Assembly (NCBI GenBank): GCA_029448655.1
Contig: JACCLO010000030.1
Location: forward strand, 83,787-147,786
Length of the DNA: 64,000 nucleotides
DNA from: Wolfiporia cocos
Taxonomy: Eukaryota > Basidiomycota > Agaricomycetes > Polyporales > Phaeolaceae
Reading direction: 5' to 3'
In this document: positions 1-10,485 of the stretch, piece by piece
Position numbering within the stretch: the first letter of the stretch is position 1
How the letters are laid out: each line of letters begins with the position of its first letter
Notes under the pieces: model-generated
Databases searched by the model: none
Told to the model about the DNA's origin: nothing
Seen by the model: only the letters and a program-made list of their open reading frames with translations
Made by a program: the position numbers and the translations under genes

Positions 1-2
1 TT

Positions 3-3000
3 TACGCTGCAGAAGAAACCGAGATTCCCGCCGGAGGATGGAAACTCGTCTCCACAGGAGTAAAAATGAAGATCCCGAAGGGATCGTATGGAAGGTTGGC
101 CGGACGATCAGGCAACACCCTCAGACACGGACTGGTAGTACAGGCCGGAATCATAGACTCGGACTACCGAGGAGACGTCGGAGCCATCGTCTTCAACTAT
201 TCAGACAAAGCACATAGAATTATCCCGGGCATGCGAATAGCCCAGATAATTTTCGAACGACACCTAACCCCCGACATTTTGGAGGTCGAGGACCTAGATG
301 AAACAGAACGAGGGGAGAAAGGATTTGGATCTACGGACCAGCCAGAAGAAACAGCACAGCGGCTCTATACTCCTGAGGAGTACGAAGCGATCCGACGCTT
401 TGCAAAAGATAACCCTAGGATCATAGGAGAGAAAGGGGAAACACGAAAGAAGTTCCGAACAAAGATACAAATCATCAATGCTGTCAGGAAAGCGCTGACG
501 AAGTCCCAAGAATTCGCACAGAAAACCCCTGAACCAGAACGAACAATTGAGGAAATGGTCCCGAAACACCTACTAGACTTTACCAAGGTGTTCAGTAAGG
601 AGTCCGCAGCGGCGTTCCCCCCGTCGAGACCATGGGACCACGCAATCGAATTAAAACCCGATTTCGTGCCGAAGGACTGCAAAGTCTATGCACTGTTGCC
701 TAAAGAGCAACAGGCGCTGGACGAATTCCTAAAAGAAAACCTGGCCAAGGGATTCATAGTCCCTTCAAAATCCCCGATGGCGTCACCATTCTTCTTCGTC
801 CCAAAGAAAGACAGCGGCCTACGACCCTGTCAAGATTATCGATATCTGAACGAAGGAACGATAAAGAACGTCTATCCCTTGCCATTAATCTCGGAGCTCC
901 TGGAAAAGCTAAAAGGAGCAAAGATTTTCACGAAAATGGACCTTAGAGCGGGGTACAACAACGTGCGAATCAAGAAAGGAGACGAATGGAAAGCGGCCTT
1001 CAAAACAAACCGAAGGTTGTACGAACCCACGGTTATGTTTTTCGGATTGTGCAATGCACCCGGGACCTTTCAGGCAATGATGAACGAAATCCTGAAAGAA
1101 GAAATCTTCGAAGGATGGGTGCTTGTTTACATGGACGATATCCTCATTTTCTCAGAAGACGAGAAAACACACAAGGAACGGGAACGGCGAATCCTTCAGA
1201 GATTGGTGGATAACCATCTCTTTGTGAAACCCGAGAAATGCGCCTTCGGTGTCGACAGAGTCGAATTTCTAGGACTAGTCATCACCCCAGGAAACATCCA
1301 GATGGACCCAGCGAAACTCAATAGGATTAAAGAGTGGCCGACTCCCCGAAATCTCAAGGAAGTCAGATCCTTCCTAGGATTTGCAAACTTCTATCGGAAA
1401 TTTATCGATCACTACTCAACGCACGCCCGACCCCTGGTGGATCTCACGAAAACGGTCACAGGGACAGGATTCCAGTGGACGGATAAAGAACAAAAGGCGT
1501 TCGACTTCATGAAGCAGGCATTCACAACGGCGCCCGCACTAGGAACGCCAGACAAGGAGAAACCATTCATCCTCGAAACAGACGCATCTCAGTTTGCCAC
1601 AGGGGCAGTGCTAAAACAGACAGATGAAACGGGGCGTGAACGGCCAGTGGGATATCTCTCACAATCCCTGACATCCACAGAACGGAACTACGAAATCTAT
1701 GATCGCGAACTACTCGGAATAGTCCGAGCACTAGAAGAATGGCGGCACCTGTTAGAAGGAGCACCGCATCGGATCTTGATCCGAAGCGATCATCAGAACC
1801 TGACGTACTGGAGAAGCGCACAGCGCCTAAATCGGCGACAAGCGAGATGGCATCTATTCCTCTCGCAATTCGACCTGAAATTACAACACATCCCCGGGAG
1901 GAAACTAGTCATGGCCGACACATTGTCCAGGTTGTATCACCTAGACGAAAGCAACGAAGACAACGAGGGAATCACCATGATTCCAAATGAACTCGTCGTC
2001 CACGCAATCCAGATCCCGATCATCGATCGAATCAAGAACGCCAACGATCGAGATGAATCTGCGGAACAGGCGATCCGTGCTCTAGGGGGCACAGACGAAT
2101 TCCCCGCAAGAACCACCGCAGATGAATGGCAACAAACGGATGGGATACTGCTCTACAGGGGCAGGATGTACGTGCCAAAAGATGAGGGCCTTCGACGGGA
2201 CGTCATTTCAAAATACCACGACACGATCCCGGCCGGACACCCTGGGATCTGGGGTACAACAGTACAGGTTAAGACCCACTTTTGGTGGCCTGACATGGGA
2301 ACAATGATACCAAAATACGTCAGAGGCTGCGCCATCTGTCAACAAATGAAACCTGATCGGAGTCCGATGAAACCCCCCTTACAACCGATACCGACACGAG
2401 AAGATGCCCTTCCCTTCTCTCAATGTTCGGTCGATTTCGTCACCGACCTGCCGAAAGTCGGGAGGTTTGATTCAATGATGGTAATCGTCGATCATGGCCT
2501 TTCTAAGGCAATTTCCCTGACCCCATGCGACAAGACGATTACGAGCGAGGGGGCAGCAGACATATTCCACCGGAAAATATACTCGCAATATGGCATCCCC
2601 CGGAAAATCATCTCAGACAGAGGGCCACAGTTCGCATCGAAACTCTTCAGAGAATTGTGCAAACTCCAGGGGACAGAATCGGCAATGAGTACGGCATACC
2701 ACCCACAGACAGACGGACAAATGGAATGAATGAACCAACAAATCGAGGTGTATCTCCGTATCTATTGCATGAACGACCCGTTTCAATGGGTACAATGGCT
2801 ACCCGACGTCGAATTTGCGCACAACACCAAGCGAACCGAAAACTGACCTGCGCCCCTTGAAATAATCTTGGGTTATATTCCAAGGGGATTCCCAGACTAC
2901 GACAGGGTAGGAAACGTCCTGGCAGCAGTTGACAGGATCAAAAAGATCAAAGAGGCGCGAAAGATGGCATTCATCGCGCACGAACTAGCTCAGAAAAGAA

Positions 3001-3490
3001 TGGCGGGACGTTTCCTCCGAGAATTACCGAAGCTCGAGAAAGGAGACAAGGTTTGGCTCGACGCAAAGAACCTAACCATCCCCTACGAATCTAACAAGCT
3101 AGCACCAAAAAGGGAAGGACCCTTCACCATCACAGAAAAGATGGGACCCACGACATACCGGCTGCAGTTACCGGCGAACTGGAAAATTCATCCGGTATTC
3201 CATGCTGCCTTACTAAAACCATTCAAAGAAACAAGGGTGCACGGACCCAATTACCTACGGCCGCCACCTGATATCATCAAGGGACAGGAGGAATACGAAG
3301 TCGAAGCCATCTTGGCTGACAGATGGAAAGGAAAGAAGCATCAATACTTCGTCAAGTGGAAAGGCTATGCCACGGCCGACAATTCATGGGAAGACGAGGC
3401 GAACTTGGAGCACTCCAAGGAGCTGATAAAAGACTACCACAGGACGAGAGTCAGGACAACCCCGACACTCGAAAACAGGACAGTAATAGT
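3..3490 (+). pseudogene. pol: Gypsy Pol polyprotein: dUTPase-RT-RNase H-integrase-chromodomain
   Basis: The frame is open from the left edge; the codons before the first ATG (66) read YAAEE, which fits dUTPase motif I. The remaining dUTPase motifs follow: GSYGRLAGRSG, AGIIDSDYRGDV with the catalytic Asp, GMRIAQIIF, and RGEKGFGSTD ending near base 355. RT carries YMDDIL (about 1128). RNase H has ETDASQFATGAVL and the DRELLGIVRALEEW block. Integrase has an H..H..C..C zinc site (CAICQQMK, about 2335) and the D,D,E core (DFVTDLP; IISDRGPQFAS; QTDGQME). A TGA at 2727 directly follows the catalytic Glu and a second is at 2844. Behind them the same frame resumes with the PVFHAALLKPF block and a chromodomain (YFVKWKGY, about 3345). 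The frame stays open to 4451, but the tail beyond about 3490 looks out of frame. Confidence 0.93.
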
Positions 3491-4607
3491 ATGTCGACGA
3501 CTCGCCACCAGCTCCCCCGCCGAACCACGACCCCCGGCGATGCAGATCGTCGAGAAGGCCGACCGCGAGGTACGCCACCAAGAAGGTACTCCCCCCAGCA
3601 TCTGCAGAGTAGACACGCCCTCCTCTGGTACAGGGCCGAGGGACCTTTTGCTGGCCGAGCCGATGGCTGGTCGGCCCTCTTCGACATCGCGCAGGACCTC
3701 ACACACGTCTACAGCTCGTACCAGAACATCACCGAGGACCTTGTCCGAATGGAGGGGCAGATCAGAGCGCAGAGAGAGGGACTCGAATTACTCACCAACA
3801 GACTTATCGACAGATTGGCCGCCACCACGACGGCCCGACTACGACACGCGCTCAACGACTTCGAGGATCGCGAGCACGTTACTCCCGGTCGACCCGAATA
3901 CACACCACGACCCGCCTGCTTTTTCACCCCCGACGAACGACGCCGAGTTGCAAGGCCGTTTGATTTTATGGAGGGCGATAGAGTATTATTTCCACTGCCT
4001 ACCAAGACTCAGAGAGCCCGCCGAACAGGAGTTAGAGACCCGACGCCACGTATTCCTGGTATGGGAGGCAACGGGAGACGTGAACCACCTGCACGCCCGA
4101 CGAGCCCTAGGGCTACCCCAGAACGACAGCGAAGAGCGAATAGCACGCCGCCTATTCGACGATCTCCATCGGTGCAGAGCATTACCCGCGAGGAGTTCGA
4201 GCGAGGTGCGAGGGAGCACGAACGAGACACCGCCTCCTTACCCACATGGGCGCAACGGAACCTCCACCGCGCCGCTCACCACTGGAGATACCGACACAAC
4301 GAATATCTCAGAGATATCCCTTTTCCTACGGGTACCAGCAAGGCCCTCGCCTGAACAACCCTGTCGGCAGTGCGGATCCGCTAGCCACTGGATCCTCGAC
4401 TGCCCCGACTATATTTGCAGAGCTTGTGGGCTCAATCAACCAGGTCATTGACAGAATGAATGCCGCCAACACTTCGTATGGCGAACTCCTACGACCCCGT
4501 CCCTCAGCGGGAACGGCGACATCTACAATGAACAGGACGCCGAGGCACTCTGAAGAGAGGAACTTGGAAAATTCGTCGAGGCCGACGAATGCCTAGGGAG
4601 GGGCTGA
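3491..4607 (+). pseudogene. Overlapping third ORF of element A with CCHC zinc knuckles
   Basis: An ATG at 3491, one frame off pol, opens a frame with a helical stretch (about 3680-3800, containing ITEDLVRMEGQIRAQREGLE). At about 3930-3990 the protein-like signal moves to the pol frame (LILWRAIEYYFHCL). It ends with a CX2CX4HX4C knuckle (CRQCGSASHWILDC, about 4356-4400) and a possible second one (CRAC..H..C) interrupted by TGA at 4449. A further TGA lies at 4551, and the final stop is at 4605 next to the LTR. I infer an accessory protein of about 370 residues, now broken by one frameshift and two stops. No family is recognised. A competing frame (4246-4596) is also open, so the exact path is uncertain. 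Confidence 0.5.
4594..4607 (+). other. Polypurine tract before 3' LTR of element A
   Basis: A purine-rich run (AGGGAGGGG) lies immediately upstream of the TGTTACGG LTR start, the expected place for second-strand priming. Confidence 0.55.
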
Positions 4608-5383
4608 TGTTACGGTTATTTTAATTTTTCGAATATCGACAGAACTCACCACCGGGCGAATACGATACAGGGACTTGTTGCGCAACCAACCCCCTGGCTA
4701 CTCGTGACTCTACTGGGCGCATCCCCAGTTGTATTAGCATGTAGGGCGCGTTTCACCTTTGGCAGATCCAACTCTGCCACCGTTTCACCTTCATCGTTTA
4801 TTAGCTGATAGATGGTGTTCAACCACCATCATCCCTATCTATCGTTTCGGATACATCACTACATACTTATCAAACGTTTGATACTATAGCGTAGATAGTA
4901 GCGGTGGCATCTGGGATGGACTTGACCCCTAAAACCCAGCGTAGTATAAAAGCTCATGTACTTATTGTCAAGGCTCTTCAGCTCGACCTTGTTGTATAAA
5001 CAAGAAGTCTTATACTTGTTCTCAAACGTAGGAAACTACGCTCAGTATTTCTCACTCGAGCAACCAAACGACTAAGTCCTCGAAGTGCACACTGACTTCT
5101 CGGACTTAGGCGAGTCTTATATTCTATTCGACTCGCACCTGAACAGATTATATCCTCTAACGCGTATTGGATATTATACGATCTCCTAGGAACTTCACCT
5201 AGGACTTGAAGGCATCTAACGAGCATTTGCCTTGCATACGGCTATACGCCCACGTGCAGAAGAACGATCTATATTCGCGACTCGAATATACGAACGGGTG
5301 TTCGACCCGTAACAGGGAGGGGCTGCTGATCTACTGGTGTCTGCTGCCTGAGAATTGGCACCTGACTCAGGGGGATTCTAACA
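4608..5383 (+). repeat. 3' LTR of element A (776 bp)
   Basis: It begins TGTTACGG and ends TTCTAACA, giving short inverted termini TGTTA/TAACA. A TATA box (GTATAAAAG) lies near 4943, with an R/U5-like stretch downstream. No second copy is present in the window, so the ends rest on the termini and on the adjacent purine tract. Confidence 0.75.
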
Positions 5384-5741
5384 GTACTCCTCCCTCATCG
5401 TGGTGCAAGAGGAAAGGGTCTGCATGCAACTATACGTTGAGTCTCACACTGCATGGGCAAGCACGCGGAGATGACGCTGACAGCTCTTCCATGGCCATTG
5501 AGGACTCTGGTGCGACGGATGTGTCGGCCGAGCGGACGGGTGCGGACCAAGTCAAACGCATCATTATCAAGGAGCAGTATTGCTAGACTGTCATGAGCAT
5601 GTCACGACCATGTGCCATAATAGCTTAAGTACTGAGACCCACCGATGCCAACAGAGTTGGCATTGTGCCCTTTTGGTGCAATGGTTATTGCATTACGGCT
5701 GGAGAATTGTATTGGGTCCACACCAGCACGTGATATAGACC

Positions 5742-5981
5742 AAATGCATCAATGAAATCGTTCACTACATCAAGATCAATGCCTACCTCGAGAAGCACAA
5801 TATCCCCCACTATGCTTTGGCTAAGATGCTGTACGGCGAGGACCTGGGGGAGACGTCCATTTTCCACGTCACCATATCTGCAACAGCCAAGTATATTAAG
5901 AATGGACCGCAGAATGAGCGAAGCCACATGCAAATCGTTCTCGACATTGTCAGAGAGCCAACATATCCATACAATATATGA
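5742..5981 (+). pseudogene. Host coding fragment, unrecognised
   Basis: An open stretch of 79 codons has strongly protein-like composition (INEIVHYIKINAYLEKHN, then YGEDLGETSIFHV). It has no start of its own and stops at 5979. A further short protein-like stretch follows at about 6160-6260 in another frame, and an open frame precedes it at 5384-5586. These look like exons or remains of one plus-strand host gene, perhaps cut at its 5' side by element A. The family is not recognised. Nothing else convincing was seen between 5384 and 6573. Confidence 0.35.
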
Positions 5982-7666
5982 GGAATCATCAACCTGTGGT
6001 GACCCGTTAAAACCATGCTTAGAGACATGTGAGCTGGGGTCATGCAATCCATACCGCTGACCACTGTGGCATATTGCTCGAGATTGTATTTGCATCGTGA
6101 TACACAAGTTGCAATCATATGACTGCTCGGATCTCAAGCCGGTGTATACCGCCTTTCGATGCAGCACACAGCGTCAGATTTCAATGTGCAATATTACAAT
6201 CTGGCCTTGCAGCTTGTTGCACCATCGAACATCTGCAAGTGTTGCTGCCCATATAATCACGACAAAGGTACATAATTCAAAACAGGTGCAAGGGAGTCAT
6301 ACATGTCTAATGCAAAAAAAGGAAAGCACGGACCACCGCCAGTGTCTGGATTTAATTTAACTGGGCTGTGGCTGATCTGATGCCTCCGTATGCGACTTCA
6401 GACTGTCTGCATGGTGTCCAGCGCGCAACAATGCATCGCTTGCAAATCACCGAAACCATGATCAGCCGTAGTATTTTTGGTTGTATGCATTGCTGGTATA
6501 GTCACATCGAGAATGGAAACTACATACAAATGTAGCGAGAGAAGGAGGAGTGAAGCATTCTTTGAAACAACGATCAGACATGGGTTTCTCGTGGCCACCA
6601 CGAATCAAGCAGTTCGCGGTCATCCTCAGCTTCAATTGGACCACAGGGCCGACCAGGCCAACCGATGGACTCGTTGCGCATCGCAGGGTAGAATACCTGA
6701 CTGGCTTTGCCCGCCCAATCAAAGTCGACAACCTTGATCTCCGCTTTTTCTTCGTCAACGATCCGCGCCATGATATTGCTCGACCTAAGGTCGCCGTGTA
6801 CGAAGCCCTTTTTCTTGAGCAATTTCAGAACATTCTCCAATGATTCCCGTATAGCCTTACGGCACAGAGGGGTTAAATCACGTAAGAGGTCGTGTAAGCG
6901 CTTCCAATCCCCATCCAAGTGGTCCATGATGTAGGCAACAGGAGCACCTTCCAAGCAGACACACCCATGGAGGGTAGGCACGAGGCCTTCCTTCGCCAGA
7001 AGTCGATGTATGTCTTCGCCATAGGAACCGCTGACAAGCTTGACAACCACAGGTGTCTGCTCCGGCAACTTCTCCCGTGCAGAGGTCGTCGACAACGTTG
7101 CTGTGAACAGCACTCGGTTGTTGAGATCGACGACAAGAGGCTTCTTGAATGTGAGGGTCCCAGTGCTTGGTTTGTCGGCAGCGGTGTCGGCAGCGGTGTC
7201 GGCATACAGCGTGCAGGATGAGTAGATTTGAGGGGTGCCACAAGGGAATGAGGGTGGTTCAGCGGTTGATGAAGCCAGCCTGTAGGACGACATTAACCTG
7301 ATCCCACAGTGGCATTATTGTGTTGGGCAACGTACTCCTTCAGCTCCTCTACTCCTTTAGCGAGCGCATACAGCAACCGTGCGAGCTGATTCTGTCGCTC
7401 TTTGGTGACGTCTGGTAGCATACAATACATTGCACTTAGTGGTTCCACTATGTAATCCTCTCCATCATAAAAACCGCCCTGCATGGACAGATGGGGTCCT
7501 GTGTGATAATCATAAGGGCGCCCAAGAACATGTATGTTTGGTTCAAAGTACATACCCAACAAGCATGGGAGAAACATTGGTGCACCCGCCTTCATGCACA
7601 TCGAAGAGTTTTGACCACAATCGAGTAGTCGTGCGCCACTTGCATGTAGACGTCATAGCCAGTTTC

Positions 7667-8365
7667 TGTCACAGATTTGGGACATGCCACTATTTTTCCC
7701 GTATTTTTACCTATTTATCTGGTATTTCTACAACCTTGTAGACATTTACGCTGCTAAGCGCCCGTCTACACGTACACGCAACCAAACAACACGTACACAA
7801 CGCGGTATACGTCCACTTGTCATAACAACACGTACATAACACGCTTGTACGCGTCAATGACTCAGCGGACTAACCTCCGGTGTCACGCGCCTTACTCATA
7901 TCCCGATACCGGGCTATGTCAGTACAATTGGATAAGCGGCCCGCTCGTTATCACATGCCAATGACCTTACGATTACTCATATCCCGATCCCGGAATATAA
8001 TAATCACATGCATGGCTTACTAACGTAGCTACAGCCACTTCCACAACATGGACCTACGGTCCAAACAAACGATCTTACTGGTGCGGCCATTACCGGCGCA
8101 CATGGTCTATGGTAGTTTACGACTAAACCATATTAGTTATGTCTGCGCACAGACCACCTTCATGTTTGGCTCCCTTACCGGTAACCAAACAAAACATGTA
8201 TATAAGTAGGGCTATCACTGCGGATAAGCCTTAGATTTGTTCTCTGCATTCGCACAGTTACATACCATCTCTGCTTGCGCCCACTAGCCTCCTCACCAAC
8301 CTTCTGCAACATCTTCAAGTCGTCTATAAGGTTATAGTGTGAGTCCCACAGTCTAGTCTGTGTCA
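7667..8365 (+). mobile_element. Solo LTR of element B family, TSD GTTTC
   Basis: A 699-bp sequence running TGTCACAG...CTGTGTCA, closely matching the two LTRs of element B. It is flanked by GTTTC on both sides (7662-7666 and 8366-8370). It interrupts the coding region of the minus-strand nuclease/kinase-like gene. Confidence 0.95.
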
Positions 8366-8870
8366 GTTTCGCCCGCCTCACGCTTGTCCTCACGCAGGCA
8401 AACTGGGAAGATCTCCTCCTCGTCCATGAACAACGTTGCATCCGGTTTGCATACGGCACGGTCGAGTTTGGGAAAAAATTTGTGGTTGAGCCTAAAGTTA
8501 GGGAGCAGTCCTTGAACACATTCGTTAAATTTCGCTGTGCGTGCGTTCTCATCGTCGAACGGGTTTCCCATCTCGTTGCACAATAAGGCGGCAGCACGGA
8601 TGGAGGCAACCGCGATAGGGTCATCGGTGGCTGAAGAAAGGTCTGTGCCAAGTCGAATTCGGAAAAGACGAAAGACATCGTGGAGCGTGCATATCGGCAC
8701 ACCGCTCTTTTCAACGGGACGCATACATAAGATGGCTGCGCGGGTTCTTTGTACGTCTGCCCACACGTCCGTCTTGGCAAATTCTGATGGTGCAGGGAGG
8801 GAGTTGAGCAGTACCCTGAAATAAAAGGCAAGGTTCGCATATTGTGTATTCAAATCATTCAGTTGTAACT

Positions 8871-8927
8871 CTTTTGAGTGCATGTCAGCTTGGGACTAGG
8901 GACGTCAGGAATAGATAGCAAGCCTAC
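8871..8927 (-). other. Intron in nuclease/kinase-like gene
   Basis: A 57-nt GT-AG intron on the minus strand with branch-like CTGAC 18 nt before the acceptor. It joins codons in frame. Confidence 0.75.
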
Positions 8928-9240
8928 TTGCCATATCTGGGTAATCATCTGGGATGTTGATATGTACTTCCAAGTACTGCATTTCACCCAACTCCTTCTC
9001 TCCAGGAGCAGAAGCTGCACTGACCACAAGTCCCATAATACTCATAGCGAGCTTAGCACCAACTGTACCAAGACCCTCCTCCTGCAGAAGCGGCAATATC
9101 TCTTTTTTTACATGTTCAATCAAGCGGTTGACCTTTTTGGCTGCCTCCTCGACTAAGCTCTTTAGAGTTTTGTATTGAGGACGCGGCTTCTTGCGTGGTG
9201 ATGATGGGGTGTCACTGGGACGTTTCAAACCCGATGACAT

Positions 9241-10485
9241 GACACCGTGCTTGGGCTTGGGAGGGGGAGGGCTGTGGTGGTGGCAGTCAATAGGAGAGAT
9301 GCGAGTCTACCTATCAGTAAGCAAGAGTCACCACGCTGCACTGGACGGCAACCAGTGCTCCGGTGACCATATATGCATGGTGTCCAGGGTCCCATGCTGA
9401 CAAACCAGTGTGCCGACTCGCGGCATCGGTGGCGCTGGGCGTTTACGATCCATATTAATCCCTTCCAATTCACGGCAAGCTAGTACGCGATCACGAAGTC
9501 GACTCGCACTCAGAGTGAGAAGTCCGTTCATCTCGCGATCCCCGTCACCCAAATGCATCTGCACTAGCGAGGCACTTGTTCGCAAGGCACAGTGAGACAC
9601 CACGCCCGTTCATCTCGCAATGATCGTCTAGGCTCGTGAACCCTTCGTGAATGGTGCACCTAGCAAGTCCCCTTCACGCTTTCATGTGTGCTGCGCACAG
9701 GCACCATTCTGATGCAGTTCCAGCCCACATAATGGCGGAGGTCGATAGCAAATCGGCTCACCAATGCGTGCTTTGATGCGTGCACAGCTGTGCTCATAGC
9801 CGATTTTATTGAGAAGTAAACCTAATCTTTCCGTGCCAAGAGACCCGCCGCAATGCCGTGAAACAATGTCTCAGGCTGTCGCCGTCATTGGATATAAACT
9901 TATGTTACGGGTGTCAGAGAGCGTGTTCGGCAATGATGGAAGAAGTAACCATTCAACGAGAGTGTGGAAAATGGAAGATAGTGTGGCGCGCGGGATGGGA
10001 AGAGAAGGGTGCCACACCGGCGAGGAGTGGCCGCGCCCCAACAGTGGTCGAGATGAGCCCGATGGATGCATAACACAAGGTGCTCTGTATCGAGACGGTA
10101 TGAACAAAGGAAGCTGGGTAGCGAGGTGTCACGGCGAATACTTTAGCTTCCTCATGCTGCGTTGGAATGCTAGGTGGTTTTGCACGGGGTTATTGGCATA
10201 CCATTGTTAGAACAACAAGTTATTTGAGTATCGAATGCCGGATGACGGTAGTTAGGTGAGAGTTACATGCATTGCACATATCACCTTCCGCTTGCAATGG
10301 TCATGTAAACTAACACTATCCCTTCTGAGGCGTGCGTGGACCGATCGCTTGTATACAGCTGTGTCTTGTTTCCTGTTTCATGCTACAGCTGCATGTGATG
10401 ATCAACATGCAATGATTTGTACTAGAGCGTTTGTGATATCGAGCGAACTCACCGCGTTCTCTACTATAACATGGTTGTATTCCTT
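9241..10485. other. Intergenic, no supported feature
   Basis: Both strands were read. Only short or unconvincing open frames are present (for example 9809-10210) and no repeats of the LTR families. It probably holds the 5' flank of the 9240 gene and the 3' flank of the 14870 gene. Confidence 0.4.

Larger units (their letters stand above)
1..5383 (+). mobile_element. Ty3/gypsy LTR retrotransposon A, 5' part outside window
   Basis: This is the 3' part of a chromodomain gypsy element. The order is dUTPase, reverse transcriptase, RNase H, integrase, chromodomain, an overlapping third ORF, a purine-rich tract and the 3' LTR. The 5' LTR, gag and protease would lie left of position 1. Two in-frame stops in pol and further lesions in the third ORF show that this copy is dead. 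The target duplication cannot be checked because the left end is missing; the five bases after the LTR are GTACT. Confidence 0.93.
6574..9240 (-). pseudogene. Nuclease/kinase-like fungal gene, interrupted by a solo LTR
   Basis: The ATG is at 9240. Exon 1 (9240-8928) encodes a helical N-terminus. A 57-nt GT-AG intron (8927-8871, branch CTGAC) joins in frame to an exon carrying KPDATLF and then LREDKREAGE, a PD-(D/E)XK-like arrangement. At 8366 the frame is cut by a solo LTR; removing the LTR and one copy of GTTTC continues the frame to about 7605. A frame change there leads into 7601-7293 (FYDGEDYIVEPLSAM), and another change or unseen intron leads into 7293-6574. The last part carries kinase-like motifs: VVVKL, HGDLRSSNIM and DFDWAG. 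Similar REase-kinase fusions are known as expanded families in basidiomycetes; the assignment here is from motifs only. Confidence 0.6.

Noticed and set aside
4246..4596. Open frame ending next to the LTR of element A as a separate gene
   Set aside because: It overlaps the CCHC-bearing frame, which is better supported; kept only as an alternative path.
7027..7040. GC-TGACAA-GC in the kinase-like gene as another member of the TGACAA hairpin family
   Set aside because: Only two base pairs, within coding sequence of a host gene; expected by chance.
8175..8840. Minus-strand open frame of 221 codons
   Set aside because: It runs from host exon sequence into the solo LTR in the wrong frame and is a shadow of the nuclease-like exon.
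9809..10210. Open frame of 133 codons
   Set aside because: No splice sites, motifs or plausible composition; probably chance.
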